A DNA stretch of 64,000 nt from Synechococcus sp. WH 7805 (GCF_000153285.1 NZ_CH724168.1:827854-891853), one strand, 5' to 3'; shown: positions 33,581 through 44,610, counted from the first letter of the stretch. A program made the numbers and translations. Notes: generated from the letters alone by a model not told the origin.

Positions 33581-36500
33581 ATGAGCACAATTACCGAAGC
33601 CGAAACCATGGAGACCAACACAGGCAGCAATGACGGCACCCATGCCATACCGGATGCAGCGACCCTAGAAAATGACCTAATTGAAGTCGCAAATTCTGTA
33701 ACAGAATTTTCAGCAACTCAAGGAGAAAACAACTGGTATTATGGATATTACAATGGCGGGGAGCTCAACCAAAACAATTTCCATCAGTTTCAGAACTACA
33801 ATAACAACGGAACTTTTTGGGATATTGACTCAACATATTACACACGCCTAAGGCCTGACGGTGGTCATCCGCATGGTCCTATCAGCACAAAGCCAACCTC
33901 GGGTATTGTGCACTGGACTGTTAGACGATGGATTGCAGAGTCTTCAGGTGAATTTCAGATAACCGGAATTTTTGATGATACAAACAAAGGGGGCGGAGGC
34001 GATGGCGTCGAAGGATTTATCACCGTTAATGGCGAAATTGTATATTCACAGATTGCGACTAATTCAACTGCTGCATACAACTACAATGTACACATCCAGC
34101 TTTCTCAGGGAGATGTCGTTGATTTTGTCACTTCTCCGCGAACATGGGATGGAGACGACGACTTCAAATTCACGGCATCAATAGCAAAATCAGTCAATAC
34201 AAACACTGCCCCAGCTTTAACTAGAACTGTTGCAACACTACCTGACGGGAAAGAAGATGTCCCTTACATACTCAAAACCTCCGATCTTCTGCAAGGCTAC
34301 ACCGATGCTGATGGTGACACGCTCTCAGTCACTGAACTGAGGACATCTGTTGGCTACTTCACCAACAATGACGACGGCACCTGGACACTCACGACTCCTC
34401 AAAACTTCAACGGCTCCGTTGAATTCTCCTACTCCGTTACTGATGGAAATGGTGCATACACTCCCGCTTACCAGACTTTCTCACTAACTCCTGTTAACGA
34501 TGCTCCGATCGTCCCCGGAGCTGTTGATCTTGGCTCAACACCAGAAGACACAAGCTTCCTCATCACTTCTGAGCAACTCCTCGCGAATGCCTCCGATCCC
34601 GATGGGGATGCCCTCTCCATCTCCAACCTCAAGCTCATTGAGGGCCAAGGTTCCATCACGGAAAACGCCGATGGCACCTGGACCTTCTCACCAGCAGGAA
34701 ACTTCAACGGTGATGTTTCCTTCTCATACACCGTCAGTGATGGTGAAAGCACGCCTGTCAGCGAGCAATGGCTGCGATACGGCGGCACTAGCGGTAATGA
34801 TTACTCCGGTGGTCTTGCGATCTTCAGCAATGGAGATCTCGCCCACGCCGTCAGCAGCCAAAATGACAACGGCTCATCCACCGTCACCGTTCAACGAGTG
34901 ACCACCAGTGGACAGGTTGTCTGGTCACTTGACATCAATGCTGATTACGCACCTAGTGCCGGTCAAATTTTGGTTAATGGTGATGACACCGTATTCATCA
35001 CAGGCGGAACCAAGACAGGTGCCTCCGGTGAATCGGGCAAAAACGACTCTGATGTCTATGCCACCGCGATCAGTACCAATGGCAACCAGCTCTGGTACAA
35101 GAACTACGGTATTGGCATTCATGAAATCGGCGCAACCGCTGCACTCGATGCCAACGGCAATCTACTGATCAATGGACGCATCAGTGAAGTCAATGATGCC
35201 TACACCTTCATCAAAGACGTCCCAAATTTCTATGGAGCTGACTTCACAGGTGGATGGAAGGGCTTTCAACTGAAACTCAACCCCGAAAACGGGACTATCA
35301 GACAGGCCTACACCACCGGTTCATATAACTCCGGCGGAAACCAAATCGTCAGTGATCAGTCCCGCAACATTGCCTACATCAACGGGTACACCTTTGGCTC
35401 AGTGAATGGCGTGGGGACAATCGGAAATGGTGATACTGCTGGCGCCAACAACTACCTGATTGCGCGCGATGAAACAACCGGCGCCACGATATGGACGCGG
35501 ATGGAGAATTGGATCCGCTCCAACATCGTTGTCATAGAAGAAGAGGATGGTCTTTATTTTATCGACAAGGGCAACCTAGAGAAGATCCAAGGAAGCACTG
35601 GTAAGTCCCTGTGGAGCAAGCCTATCGCGAACAACCACTATCGACTCGGTAAAGCGGCAAATGGCGGAATTCTATTGAGTCAAGCCAGCAGCAACGGAAC
35701 CTTAGAAATACAAGCTGTCAGTTCAGATGGCAACTTCGGTATAACGCAGGTTATTGATCACCAAGGCACCCTCTATCCCCGAGAAATACTCGAGACCAAC
35801 AATGGTCAGCTGATCATCTCTGGATCAACGACTGGTGCTCTCCAGGTTGGTGAGGATGTGAAAGTACTGACAAGCCAAATCGGCTCCAATGACGCTTTCA
35901 CGCTGAAGATCAAGAGCAACTTCTCAGCAGGCACCTCTGCAGCCACTGTTCAAACGGGCGAGGTGACAACAGCTATGGCTGATCTCACCGTCACTCCAGT
36001 GAACGACGCCCCAGAACTGACCGGTACTCCAGCATCGCTGCCTAACGGAAAAGAAGATATCCCTTACACCCTCAAAGCTTCTGATCTTCTGCAGGGCTAC
36101 ACCGATGTTGATGGAGACACTCTCTCAGTCACTAACCTCACGACATCTGTTGGCTACTTCACCAACAATGACGATGGCACCTGGACGCTCACGACTCCTC
36201 AAAACTTCAATGGCACCGTTGACATCTCCTACTCCGTCTCTGATGGGAATGGTGCATACACTTCCGCTTACCAAAGCTTCTCGCTCACTCCTGTTAACGA
36301 TGCTCCTGAACTAACCGGTACGCCAGCATCACTTTCTAACGGAAAAGAAGATGTCCCTTACATCCTCAAAGCCTCTGATCTTCTGCAGGGCTACACCGAT
36401 GCTGATGATGACACGCTCTCAGTCACTGACCTCACGACCTCTGTTGGGTACTTCACCAACAATGACGACGGCACCTGGACGCTCACGACTCCTCAAAACT

Positions 36501-39500
36501 TCAATGGCACCGTTGACATCTCCTACTCCGTCTCTGATGGGAATGGTGCATACACTTCCGCTTACCAAAGCTTCTCGCTCACTCCTGTTAACGATGCTCC
36601 GATCGTCTCCGGAGCTGTTGATCTTGGCTCAACACCAGAAGACACCAACTTCCTCATCACTTCTGAGCAACTCCTCGCGAATGCCTCAGATATAGACGGA
36701 GATGAGCTATTCATCACCGATCTCGATCTCAGCAAGGGTGCCGGAGAACTGATTACTAATCCAAACGGAGGATGGGTATTTACCCCAACCAAAGACTGGA
36801 ATGGTGAGGTTGAATTCAGCTACAGCATTAGCGACAGCGGAGGCGGAGAAAGCTACAAGATCAATGACAAAGTATTTTTGCGAGGAAGCAGTCTGTATAC
36901 AATCGTAGACGGGCCCTCATGGACAAGTGCGGAAACCAATGCAAAAAAGCTGGGCGGTCACTTAACACAAATCAACGACCAGTACGAGAATGATTGGATA
37001 TATTCAAACCTGATCTTAGCAACAAATATTCAAGACACGTATGAAGGTGCATATATTGGTCTCACGAAGTCGGATGAAACAAGAACCTGGGGGTGGTCTA
37101 ACGGGGTTCCTAGCAATTACTTCAACTGGGCAGAAGGCACACCGAATGGTGAATACGTGCCAGAAAACTATGGGGTAATAAATATTGAAGGCTTCTGGGA
37201 TGACTGGACCAATCAACAAGGAAATATCTCAAAGGGGATCGCTGAAATACCCTTCATTCGACGTGGTGATTCTGCATATGTTGTTGTTCAAGGGCCAACC
37301 TGGGAGGAAGCAGAAGCAAATGCTCAGAAGTTAGGCGGCCATCTCGTAACCATCAATGACGCTGAGGAGAATGATTGGATCCTGAATACGTTCCGTAAAG
37401 ACTTTACAAACGGTGCTGGATTTATTGGGTATAGTGATACAAAAATCGAAGGCCAGTGGATCTGGTCAAGTGGAGAAGCAACCACATACACAAATTGGGA
37501 TGCAGGCAATCCAAGCAACAGCGGCGGGTTAGAAAATGTCGGAACAATTCAGTTTGGCGATGGGAGCTGGAATGATGTTGCTACTAACTACTGGAATTGG
37601 TTTGGGCAAAAGGGAGAAATCAAGGGGATTGCTGAAATCAAACTTGGTTCTGACTTTGGCGTCAAAACAAGCGCGTCACTCACGGTTACTCAGGTCAATG
37701 ATGCGCCTGAACTAACCGGAACTCCAGCATCACTGCCTAACGGAAAAGAAGATATCCCTTACATCCTCAAAGTATCTGATCTGCTGCAGGGCTACACCGA
37801 TGCCGATAGTGACATGCTCTCAGTCACTGACCTAACGACATCTGTTGGATACTTCACCAACAATGTCGACGGTACCTGGACGCTCACGACTCCTCAGAAC
37901 TTCAACGGCACCGTAGACCTGACCTACTTCGTCTCTGATGGGAATGGTGCATACACTCCCGCTTACCAAAGCTTCTCGCTAACTCCTGTTAACGATGCTC
38001 CGATCGTCTCCGGAGCTGTTGATCTTGGCTCAACACCAGAAGACACAAGCTTCCTCATCACTTCTGAGCAACTCCTCGCGAATGCCTCCGATCCCGATGG
38101 CGATTCCCTCTCCATCTCCAACCTCAAGCTCATTGAGGGCCAAGGTTCCATCACGGACAACGGCGATGGCACCTGGACCTTCTCACCCGATGCCAACTGG
38201 AACGGCGACGCCTCTTTCTCCTATGGCGTCAGTGATGGTAAAAGCACGCCTGTCAGCGAGCAATGGCTGCGATACGACGGCACTAGCGGTAATGATTACT
38301 CCGGTGGCCTGGCGACCTTCAGCAATGGAGATCTCGCCCACGCCGTCAGCAGCCAAAATGGCAACGGCTCCTCCACCGTCACCGTTCAACGATTGACCAA
38401 CAGTGGACAGGTCGTCTGGTCACTTGACATCAATGCTGATTACGCACCTGGTGCCGGACAGATTTTGGTTAATGGTGATGACACCGTATTCATCGCAGGC
38501 GGAACCAAGACAGGTGCCTCCGGTGAATCGGGCAAAAACGACTCTGATGTCTATGCCACCGCGATCAGTGCCAATGGCAACCAGCTCTGGTACAAGAACT
38601 ACGGAATTGGCATTCATGAAATCGGCGCAACCGCTGCACTCGATGCCAACGGCAATCTGCTGATCCATGGACGCGTCAGTGAAGTCAATGATGCCTACAC
38701 CTTCATCAAAGACGTCCCAAATTTCTATGGAGCTGACTTCACAGGTGGATGGAAGGGCTTTCAACTGAAACTCAATCCCGAGGACGGGACTATCAGACAG
38801 GCTTACACCACCGGTTCAGGTAACTCCGGCGGAAACCAAATCGTCAGTGATCAGTCCCGCAACATTGCTTACATCGACGGGTACACCTTTGGCTCAGTGA
38901 ATGGTGTGGGGACAATCGGAAATGGTGATACTGCTGGCGCCAACAACTACCTGATTGCGCGCGATGAAACAACCGGAGCCACGATATGGACGCGGATGGA
39001 GAATTGGATCCGCTCCAACATCATTGTCGATGAAGAAGAAGATGCTCTTTATTTTATCGACAAAGGCAACCTAGAGAAAATTCAAGGAAGCACCGGTAAG
39101 TCCCTGTGGAGCAAGCCTGTCGCGAACAAACACTATCGACTCGGTAGAGCGGCAAATGGAGGAATCCTACTGAGTCAAGCCAGCAGCAACGGAACCTTAG
39201 AAATACAAGCTGTCAGCTCAGATGGCAACTTCGGTATAACGCAGGTTATTGATCACCAAGGCACTCTCTATCCCCGAGAAATTCTCGAGAACAACAATGG
39301 TCAGCTGATCATCTCAGGATCAACGACTGGTGCTCTCCAGGTTGGTGAGGATGTGAAAGTACTGACTAGCCAAATCGGCTCCAATGACGCTTTCACGCTG
39401 AAGATAAAGAGCAACTTATCAACAGGAAACTCTGCAGCAACTGTGCAAACGGGCACGGTGATAACAGCTCTGGCTGGTCTCACCGTCACCCCGGTGAACA

Positions 39501-42500
39501 ATGCTCCTGAACTAACCGGTACTCCAGCATCACTTTCTAACGGAAAAGAAGATGTCCCTTACATCCTCAAAGCTTCTGATCTTCTGCAGGGCTACACCGA
39601 TGTTGATGGAGACACTCTCTCAGTCACTAACCTCACGACCTCTGTTGGTTACTTCACCAACAATGACGACGGTACCTGGACGCTCACGACTCCTCAAAAC
39701 TTCAACGGCAACGTTGACCTCTCCTACTCCGTTACTGACGGAAATGGTGCATACACTCCTGCTTACCAAAGCTTCTCGCTAACTCCTATTAACGATGCTC
39801 CTGAACTAACCGGTACGCCAGCATCACTTTCTAACGGAAAAGAAGATGTCCCTTACATCCTCAAAGCCTCTAATCTTCTGCAGGGCTACACCGATGCTGA
39901 TGATGACACGCTCTCAGTCACTGACCTCACGACCTCTGTTGGGTACTTCACCAACAATGACGACGGCACATGGACGCTCACGACTCCTCAAAACTTCAAT
40001 GGCACCGTTGACATCTCCTACTCCGTCTCTGATGGGAATGGTGCATACACTTCCGCTTACCAAAGCTTCTCGCTCACTCCTGTTAACGATGCTCCTGAAC
40101 TAACCGGTACGCCAGCATCACTTTCTAACGGAAAAGAAGATGTCCCTTACATCCTCAAAGCCTCTGATCTTCTGCAGGGCTACACCGATGCTGATGATGA
40201 CACGCTCTCAGTCACTGACCTCACGACCTCTGTTGGGTACTTCACCAACAATGACGACGGCACATGGACGCTCACGACTCCTCAAAACTTCAATGGCACC
40301 GTTGACATCTCCTACTCCGTCTCTGATGGGAATGGTGCATACACTTCCGCTTACCAAAGCTTCTCGCTCACTCCTGTTAACGATGCTCCGATCGTCTCCG
40401 GAGCTGTTGATCTTGGCTCAACACCAGAAGACACAAGCTTCCTCATCACTTCTGAGCAACTCCTCGCGAATGCCTCAGATGTAGACGGAGATGAGCTATT
40501 CATCACCGATCTCGATCTCAGCAAGGGTGCTGGAGAACTGAATGCTAATCCAGACAAAAGCTGGATATTTACACCAACCAAAGACTGGAATGGTGAGGTT
40601 GAATTCAGCTACAGCATTAGCGACAACGGAGGCGGAGAAAACTACAAGATCAATGACAAAGTATTTTTGCGAGGAAACAGTCTGTATACAATCGTAGACG
40701 GGCCCTCATGGACAAGTGCGGAAACCAATGCAAAAAAGCTGGGCGGTCACTTAACACAAATCAACGACCAGTACGAGAATGATTGGATATATTCAAACCT
40801 GATCTTAGCAACAAATATTCAAGACACGTATGAAGGTGCATATATTGGCCTCACGAAGTCGGATGAAGCAAGAACCTGGGGGTGGTCTAACGGGGTTCCT
40901 AGCAATTACTTCAACTGGGCAGAAGGCACACCGAATGGTGAATACGTGCCAGAAAACTATGGGGTAATAAATATTGAAGGCTTCTGGGATGACTGGACCA
41001 ATCAACAAGGAAATATCTCAAAGGGAATCGCTGAAATACCCTTCATTCGACGTGGTGATTCTGCATATGTGATTGTCGAAGGGCCTACATGGAAAGACGC
41101 TCAGGAAAATGCTGAAAAGCTAGGCGGAAACCTCGTAACCATCAATGATGCCGAAGAAAACTATTGGCTAGCAACAAATAGCTATTTTGAATCACCTGGA
41201 AATTTTGTGTTCTATGGAATAGGGTTAACGGATGAAGAAAAGGAGGGTGACTGGGCATGGAAGGATGCAAGTAAATCAACTTTTAGGTCATGGGATCAAT
41301 CCAACGGAGATGGACTGCCAGAGCCTAATAGCCCTAACGATGGAATATCAAATTATGCGTATATTGGAAGAGGATTTAATAACGATTCGCTCTATAAAAC
41401 TGAAACAAGTGGATTAGAAGAAGGGAGCTGGTATGACGATGGCAATAGGCCATCACCAGCATTCAATGGTATAAAAGTATTTGGAATTGCCGAAATCAAA
41501 CTTGGCTCTGACTTTGGGGTCAAAACCAGCGCCTCACTATCGATTAATCCGATCAACGATGCCCCCGTCTTATCCGGAACTGCTGCAACACTTCCCAATG
41601 GGAAAGAAGATATCCCCTACACCCTCAAAGCCTCTGATCTGCTGCAGGGCTACACCGATGTTGATGGTGACACGCTCTCAGTCAATGACCTAACGACATC
41701 TATTGGATACTTCACCAACAATGACGACGGTACCCGGACGCTCACGACTCCTCAAAACTTCAACGGCAACGTTGACCTCTCCTACTCCGTTACTGACGGA
41801 AATGGTGCATACACTCCTGCTTACCAAAGCTTCTCGCTAACCCCTGTTAACGATGCTCCTGAACTAACCGGTACTCCAGCATCGCTACCTAACGGAAAAG
41901 AAGATATCCCCTACATCCTCAAAGCTTCTGATCTTCTGCAGGGCTACACCGATGTTGATGGAGACACTCTCTCAGTCACTGACATCACGGCATCTGTTGG
42001 CTACTTCACCAACAATAACGATGGCAACTGGACCTTCACACCAGGAGCGAACTTCAACGGTGAAGTCTCCTTCAGCTACACCGTCAGTGATGGCTCTCTC
42101 ACCACTGATGCCACCGCATCCCTCAATGTTGCTGCCGTCAACGATGCACCAGTTCTGAGCGGCACTCCTGTTGAGCTGCCCAATGGAACAGAAGATGTGG
42201 CCTATGTGCTGAAGGCGTCTGATCTGCTGAAGGGCTATTCCGACATTGAAGGCGATGCCCTGTCGATCACCAGCGTCAGCACCGCATCAGCCAATGGAAC
42301 CATCACTGACAACGGTGATGGCACCTGGACCTACACCCCAACACAAGATCTCAATGGTGAAGTGGTCTTCAGTTTTGTAGTCAGTGATGGAAATGGGGGA
42401 ACCGCCAATGGCAGCACATCACTCACACTCGATCCAGTTGAAGATGAAGTGCTTCTCGATGAAGACAACAACGGCATTGTTGATGGCACCGAACTCACCG

Positions 42501-44530
42501 CTTATCAGCTCTTCTCAGAAGCTGGTGCTATCACACTCAAAAACAATGCTGGCCAAACTTATAACAACAGCTCATCTGGCAACTCCGATGTAGTTGCTGC
42601 TATCGAAACCGATAACGGCTTCCAGGTCCTACTGGAAGGTACAGGTTCTCGAAACGATACGTTCTACGTCTGGAATACGAATTCAAATGGAGTGATCATA
42701 GGCGGTAGTGGCTGGAAGTCTGGTGATATCGCAACTCGTCTTGGATGGGAAGAAACTTTCAACTTTGATACCAATCGTGATGGAACCATTGGCGCTTTGA
42801 TCCTTGATGACGACAACAACGGCATTGTCGATGGCACCGAACTCACCGCTTATCAGCTCTTCTCAGAAGCTGGTGCTATCACACTCAAAAACAATGCTGG
42901 CCAAACTTATAACAACAGCTCATCTGGCAACTCCGATGTAGTTGCTGCTATCGAAACCGATAACGGCTTCCAGGTCCTACTGGAAGGTACAGGTTCTCGA
43001 AACGATACGTTCTACGTCTGGAATACGAATTCAAATGGAGTGATCATAGGCGGTAGTGGCTGGAAGTCTGGTGATATCGCAACTCGTCTTGGATGGGAAG
43101 AAACTTTCAACTTTGATACCAATCGTGATGGAACCATTGGCGCTTTGATCCTTGATGACGACAACAACGGCATTGTCGATGGCACCGAACTCACCGCTTA
43201 TCAGCTCTTCTCAGAAGCTGGTGCTATCACACTCAAAAACAATGCTGGCCAAACTTATAACAACAGCTCATCTGGCAACTCCGATGTAGTTGCTGCTATC
43301 GAAACCGATAACGGCTTCCAGGTCCTACTGGAAGGTACAGGTTCTCGAAACGACACGTTCTACGTCTGGGATACGAATTCAAATGGAGTGATTACAGGCG
43401 GTAGTGGCTGGAAGTCTGGCAATATCGCAACTCGTCTCGGTTGGGAAGAAACTTTCAACTTTGATACCAATCGTGATGGAACCATTGGCGCTTTGATCCT
43501 TGATGACGACAACAACGGCATTGTCGATGGCACCGAACTCACCGCTTATCAGCTCTTCTCAGAAGCTGGTGCTATCACACTCAAAAACAATGCTGGCCAA
43601 ACTTATAACAACAGCTCATCTGGCAACTCCGATGTAGTTGCTGCTATCGAAACCGATAACGGCTTCCAGGTCCTACTGGAAGGTACAGGTTCTCGAAACG
43701 ACACGTTCTACGTCTGGGATACGAATTCAAATGGAGTGATTACAGGCGGTAGTGGCTGGAAGTCTGGCAATATCGCAACTCGTCTCGGTTGGGAAGAAAC
43801 TTTCAACTTTGATACCAATCGTGATGGAACCATTGGCGCTTTGATCCTTGATGACGACAACAACGGCATTGTCGATGGCACCGAACTCACCGCTTATCAG
43901 CTCTTCTCAGAAGCTGGTGCTATCACACTCAAAAACAATGCTGGCCAAACTTATAACAACAGCTCATCTGGCAACTCCGATGTAGTTGCTGCTATCGAAA
44001 CCGATAACGGCTTCCAGGTCCTACTGGAAGGTACAGGTTCTCGAAACGACACGTTCTACGTCTGGAATACGAATTCAAATGGAGTGATTACAGGCGGTAG
44101 TGGCTGGAAGTCTGGTGATATCGCAACTCGTCTTGGATGGGAAGAAACTTTCAACTTCGATACCAATGCTGATGGAATCATCGGCAATGAAATCAAAGAT
44201 GAAGATCAGAACGGGCTTGTAGACAATGTGACCAATTACCAATTGTTCAGTGAAAGTGGCGCCATCACACTCCAGAACAACAAAGGAGGCACATACTCCG
44301 ATTCAACCACAAACAGGTGGGATGCCATCGCTGCCGCTCAAGTTGATGGCGGATTCAAGGTCTTATTGGAAGGCACCAATGATGCACTCCGTGACCAATA
44401 TCTCGTTTGGACAACTGACTTCAATGGCACCATCATCGATAGCACTGGTTTTCAACCAGGGGACGAACTTGCCGATCAAGGCTTTGAGGAACTCTTTGCC
44501 GTTGACCTCAATGCTGATGGTTTTATCTGA
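33581..44530 (+). CDS. giant multidomain cell-surface repeat protein (3649 aa)
   Basis: Layout by residue: 1-45 hydrophilic; 45-205 a beta-rich, Trp/Tyr/Asp-rich domain; 210-390 cadherin-like repeats (98 residues, DxDGDTLSV). 395-790 is a beta-propeller-like block; 790-1090 cadherin-like repeats; 1093-1360 two C-type-lectin-like domains (LGGHLVTINDAEENDW, then G.W.W and WAEGTPNG motifs). 1365-1555 is more cadherin-like; 1560-1955 a second propeller; 1955-2355 cadherin-like; 2356-2640 two more lectin-like domains; 2640-2955 cadherin-like. 2960-3649 holds six W_rich_C-like repeats with calcium-loop DxNxDGxIG ends. There is no N-terminal signal peptide, so type I secretion by a C-terminal signal is likely, but no transporter genes are present. 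It is probably a surface adhesin, sugar-binding or motility-type protein, comparable in style to SwmB of swimming Synechococcus. Its role is inferred. Confidence 0.9.
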   Translation: MSTITEAETMETNTGSNDGTHAIPDAATLENDLIEVANSVTEFSATQGENNWYYGYYNGGELNQNNFHQFQNYNNNGTFWDIDSTYYTRLRPDGGHPHGPISTKPTSGIVHWTVRRWIAESSGEFQITGIFDDTNKGGGGDGVEGFITVNGEIVYSQIATNSTAAYNYNVHIQLSQGDVVDFVTSPRTWDGDDDFKFTASIAKSVNTNTAPALTRTVATLPDGKEDVPYILKTSDLLQGYTDADGDTLSVTELRTSVGYFTNNDDGTWTLTTPQNFNGSVEFSYSVTDGNGAYTPAYQTFSLTPVNDAPIVPGAVDLGSTPEDTSFLITSEQLLANASDPDGDALSISNLKLIEGQGSITENADGTWTFSPAGNFNGDVSFSYTVSDGESTPVSEQWLRYGGTSGNDYSGGLAIFSNGDLAHAVSSQNDNGSSTVTVQRVTTSGQVVWSLDINADYAPSAGQILVNGDDTVFITGGTKTGASGESGKNDSDVYATAISTNGNQLWYKNYGIGIHEIGATAALDANGNLLINGRISEVNDAYTFIKDVPNFYGADFTGGWKGFQLKLNPENGTIRQAYTTGSYNSGGNQIVSDQSRNIAYINGYTFGSVNGVGTIGNGDTAGANNYLIARDETTGATIWTRMENWIRSNIVVIEEEDGLYFIDKGNLEKIQGSTGKSLWSKPIANNHYRLGKAANGGILLSQASSNGTLEIQAVSSDGNFGITQVIDHQGTLYPREILETNNGQLIISGSTTGALQVGEDVKVLTSQIGSNDAFTLKIKSNFSAGTSAATVQTGEVTTAMADLTVTPVNDAPELTGTPASLPNGKEDIPYTLKASDLLQGYTDVDGDTLSVTNLTTSVGYFTNNDDGTWTLTTPQNFNGTVDISYSVSDGNGAYTSAYQSFSLTPVNDAPELTGTPASLSNGKEDVPYILKASDLLQGYTDADDDTLSVTDLTTSVGYFTNNDDGTWTLTTPQNFNGTVDISYSVSDGNGAYTSAYQSFSLTPVNDAPIVSGAVDLGSTPEDTNFLITSEQLLANASDIDGDELFITDLDLSKGAGELITNPNGGWVFTPTKDWNGEVEFSYSISDSGGGESYKINDKVFLRGSSLYTIVDGPSWTSAETNAKKLGGHLTQINDQYENDWIYSNLILATNIQDTYEGAYIGLTKSDETRTWGWSNGVPSNYFNWAEGTPNGEYVPENYGVINIEGFWDDWTNQQGNISKGIAEIPFIRRGDSAYVVVQGPTWEEAEANAQKLGGHLVTINDAEENDWILNTFRKDFTNGAGFIGYSDTKIEGQWIWSSGEATTYTNWDAGNPSNSGGLENVGTIQFGDGSWNDVATNYWNWFGQKGEIKGIAEIKLGSDFGVKTSASLTVTQVNDAPELTGTPASLPNGKEDIPYILKVSDLLQGYTDADSDMLSVTDLTTSVGYFTNNVDGTWTLTTPQNFNGTVDLTYFVSDGNGAYTPAYQSFSLTPVNDAPIVSGAVDLGSTPEDTSFLITSEQLLANASDPDGDSLSISNLKLIEGQGSITDNGDGTWTFSPDANWNGDASFSYGVSDGKSTPVSEQWLRYDGTSGNDYSGGLATFSNGDLAHAVSSQNGNGSSTVTVQRLTNSGQVVWSLDINADYAPGAGQILVNGDDTVFIAGGTKTGASGESGKNDSDVYATAISANGNQLWYKNYGIGIHEIGATAALDANGNLLIHGRVSEVNDAYTFIKDVPNFYGADFTGGWKGFQLKLNPEDGTIRQAYTTGSGNSGGNQIVSDQSRNIAYIDGYTFGSVNGVGTIGNGDTAGANNYLIARDETTGATIWTRMENWIRSNIIVDEEEDALYFIDKGNLEKIQGSTGKSLWSKPVANKHYRLGRAANGGILLSQASSNGTLEIQAVSSDGNFGITQVIDHQGTLYPREILENNNGQLIISGSTTGALQVGEDVKVLTSQIGSNDAFTLKIKSNLSTGNSAATVQTGTVITALAGLTVTPVNNAPELTGTPASLSNGKEDVPYILKASDLLQGYTDVDGDTLSVTNLTTSVGYFTNNDDGTWTLTTPQNFNGNVDLSYSVTDGNGAYTPAYQSFSLTPINDAPELTGTPASLSNGKEDVPYILKASNLLQGYTDADDDTLSVTDLTTSVGYFTNNDDGTWTLTTPQNFNGTVDISYSVSDGNGAYTSAYQSFSLTPVNDAPELTGTPASLSNGKEDVPYILKASDLLQGYTDADDDTLSVTDLTTSVGYFTNNDDGTWTLTTPQNFNGTVDISYSVSDGNGAYTSAYQSFSLTPVNDAPIVSGAVDLGSTPEDTSFLITSEQLLANASDVDGDELFITDLDLSKGAGELNANPDKSWIFTPTKDWNGEVEFSYSISDNGGGENYKINDKVFLRGNSLYTIVDGPSWTSAETNAKKLGGHLTQINDQYENDWIYSNLILATNIQDTYEGAYIGLTKSDEARTWGWSNGVPSNYFNWAEGTPNGEYVPENYGVINIEGFWDDWTNQQGNISKGIAEIPFIRRGDSAYVIVEGPTWKDAQENAEKLGGNLVTINDAEENYWLATNSYFESPGNFVFYGIGLTDEEKEGDWAWKDASKSTFRSWDQSNGDGLPEPNSPNDGISNYAYIGRGFNNDSLYKTETSGLEEGSWYDDGNRPSPAFNGIKVFGIAEIKLGSDFGVKTSASLSINPINDAPVLSGTAATLPNGKEDIPYTLKASDLLQGYTDVDGDTLSVNDLTTSIGYFTNNDDGTRTLTTPQNFNGNVDLSYSVTDGNGAYTPAYQSFSLTPVNDAPELTGTPASLPNGKEDIPYILKASDLLQGYTDVDGDTLSVTDITASVGYFTNNNDGNWTFTPGANFNGEVSFSYTVSDGSLTTDATASLNVAAVNDAPVLSGTPVELPNGTEDVAYVLKASDLLKGYSDIEGDALSITSVSTASANGTITDNGDGTWTYTPTQDLNGEVVFSFVVSDGNGGTANGSTSLTLDPVEDEVLLDEDNNGIVDGTELTAYQLFSEAGAITLKNNAGQTYNNSSSGNSDVVAAIETDNGFQVLLEGTGSRNDTFYVWNTNSNGVIIGGSGWKSGDIATRLGWEETFNFDTNRDGTIGALILDDDNNGIVDGTELTAYQLFSEAGAITLKNNAGQTYNNSSSGNSDVVAAIETDNGFQVLLEGTGSRNDTFYVWNTNSNGVIIGGSGWKSGDIATRLGWEETFNFDTNRDGTIGALILDDDNNGIVDGTELTAYQLFSEAGAITLKNNAGQTYNNSSSGNSDVVAAIETDNGFQVLLEGTGSRNDTFYVWDTNSNGVITGGSGWKSGNIATRLGWEETFNFDTNRDGTIGALILDDDNNGIVDGTELTAYQLFSEAGAITLKNNAGQTYNNSSSGNSDVVAAIETDNGFQVLLEGTGSRNDTFYVWDTNSNGVITGGSGWKSGNIATRLGWEETFNFDTNRDGTIGALILDDDNNGIVDGTELTAYQLFSEAGAITLKNNAGQTYNNSSSGNSDVVAAIETDNGFQVLLEGTGSRNDTFYVWNTNSNGVITGGSGWKSGDIATRLGWEETFNFDTNADGIIGNEIKDEDQNGLVDNVTNYQLFSESGAITLQNNKGGTYSDSTTNRWDAIAAAQVDGGFKVLLEGTNDALRDQYLVWTTDFNGTIIDSTGFQPGDELADQGFEELFAVDLNADGFI
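34763..41515 (+). repeat. tandem duplicated module inside the giant gene
   Basis: The order propeller, cadherin repeats, two lectin-like domains occurs twice. The propeller copies are offset by 3495 bp (GAGCAATGGCTGCGATAC at 34763 and 38258). The lectin copies are offset by 3789 bp (36862 and 40651). The difference, 294 bp, is exactly one cadherin-like unit, so the second copy gained one unit. Nucleotide identity is very high over long runs. Confidence 0.88.
42464..44530 (+). repeat. 348-bp tandem repeats (W_rich_C-like, 116 aa)
   Basis: Five near-identical 348-bp units begin at about 42464, 42812, 43160, 43508 and 43856, with a diverged sixth to the stop. Each encodes DNNGIVDGTELTAYQLFSEA, a YVWxTNSNGV loop, and ETFNFDTNRDGTIG. 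Units 1-2 and 3-4 form two identical pairs; unit 5 mixes features of both. Confidence 0.92.
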
Positions 44531-44555
44531 TCTGAACATTTAATCACACGAGTAA

Positions 44556-44579
44556 CCCCGTCAAAAGGCGGGGTTTTTT
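44556..44579 (+). terminator. intrinsic terminator of the giant gene
   Basis: A seven-base stem CCCCGTC/GGCGGGG (one T-G pair) with an AAAA loop and six T residues, 25 nt after the stop. Confidence 0.9.
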
Positions 44580-44610
44580 CATGCCTAACAACGCCACATA
44601 GACTGACCCT

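Noticed and set aside
34200-42450. Many overlapping short frames inside the giant gene
   Set aside because: They recur at the repeat period in alternative frames because the gene is repetitive; none has independent features.
42464-44200. CRISPR-like array
   Set aside because: The repeats are 348 bp, in-frame and coding, with no short unique spacers.
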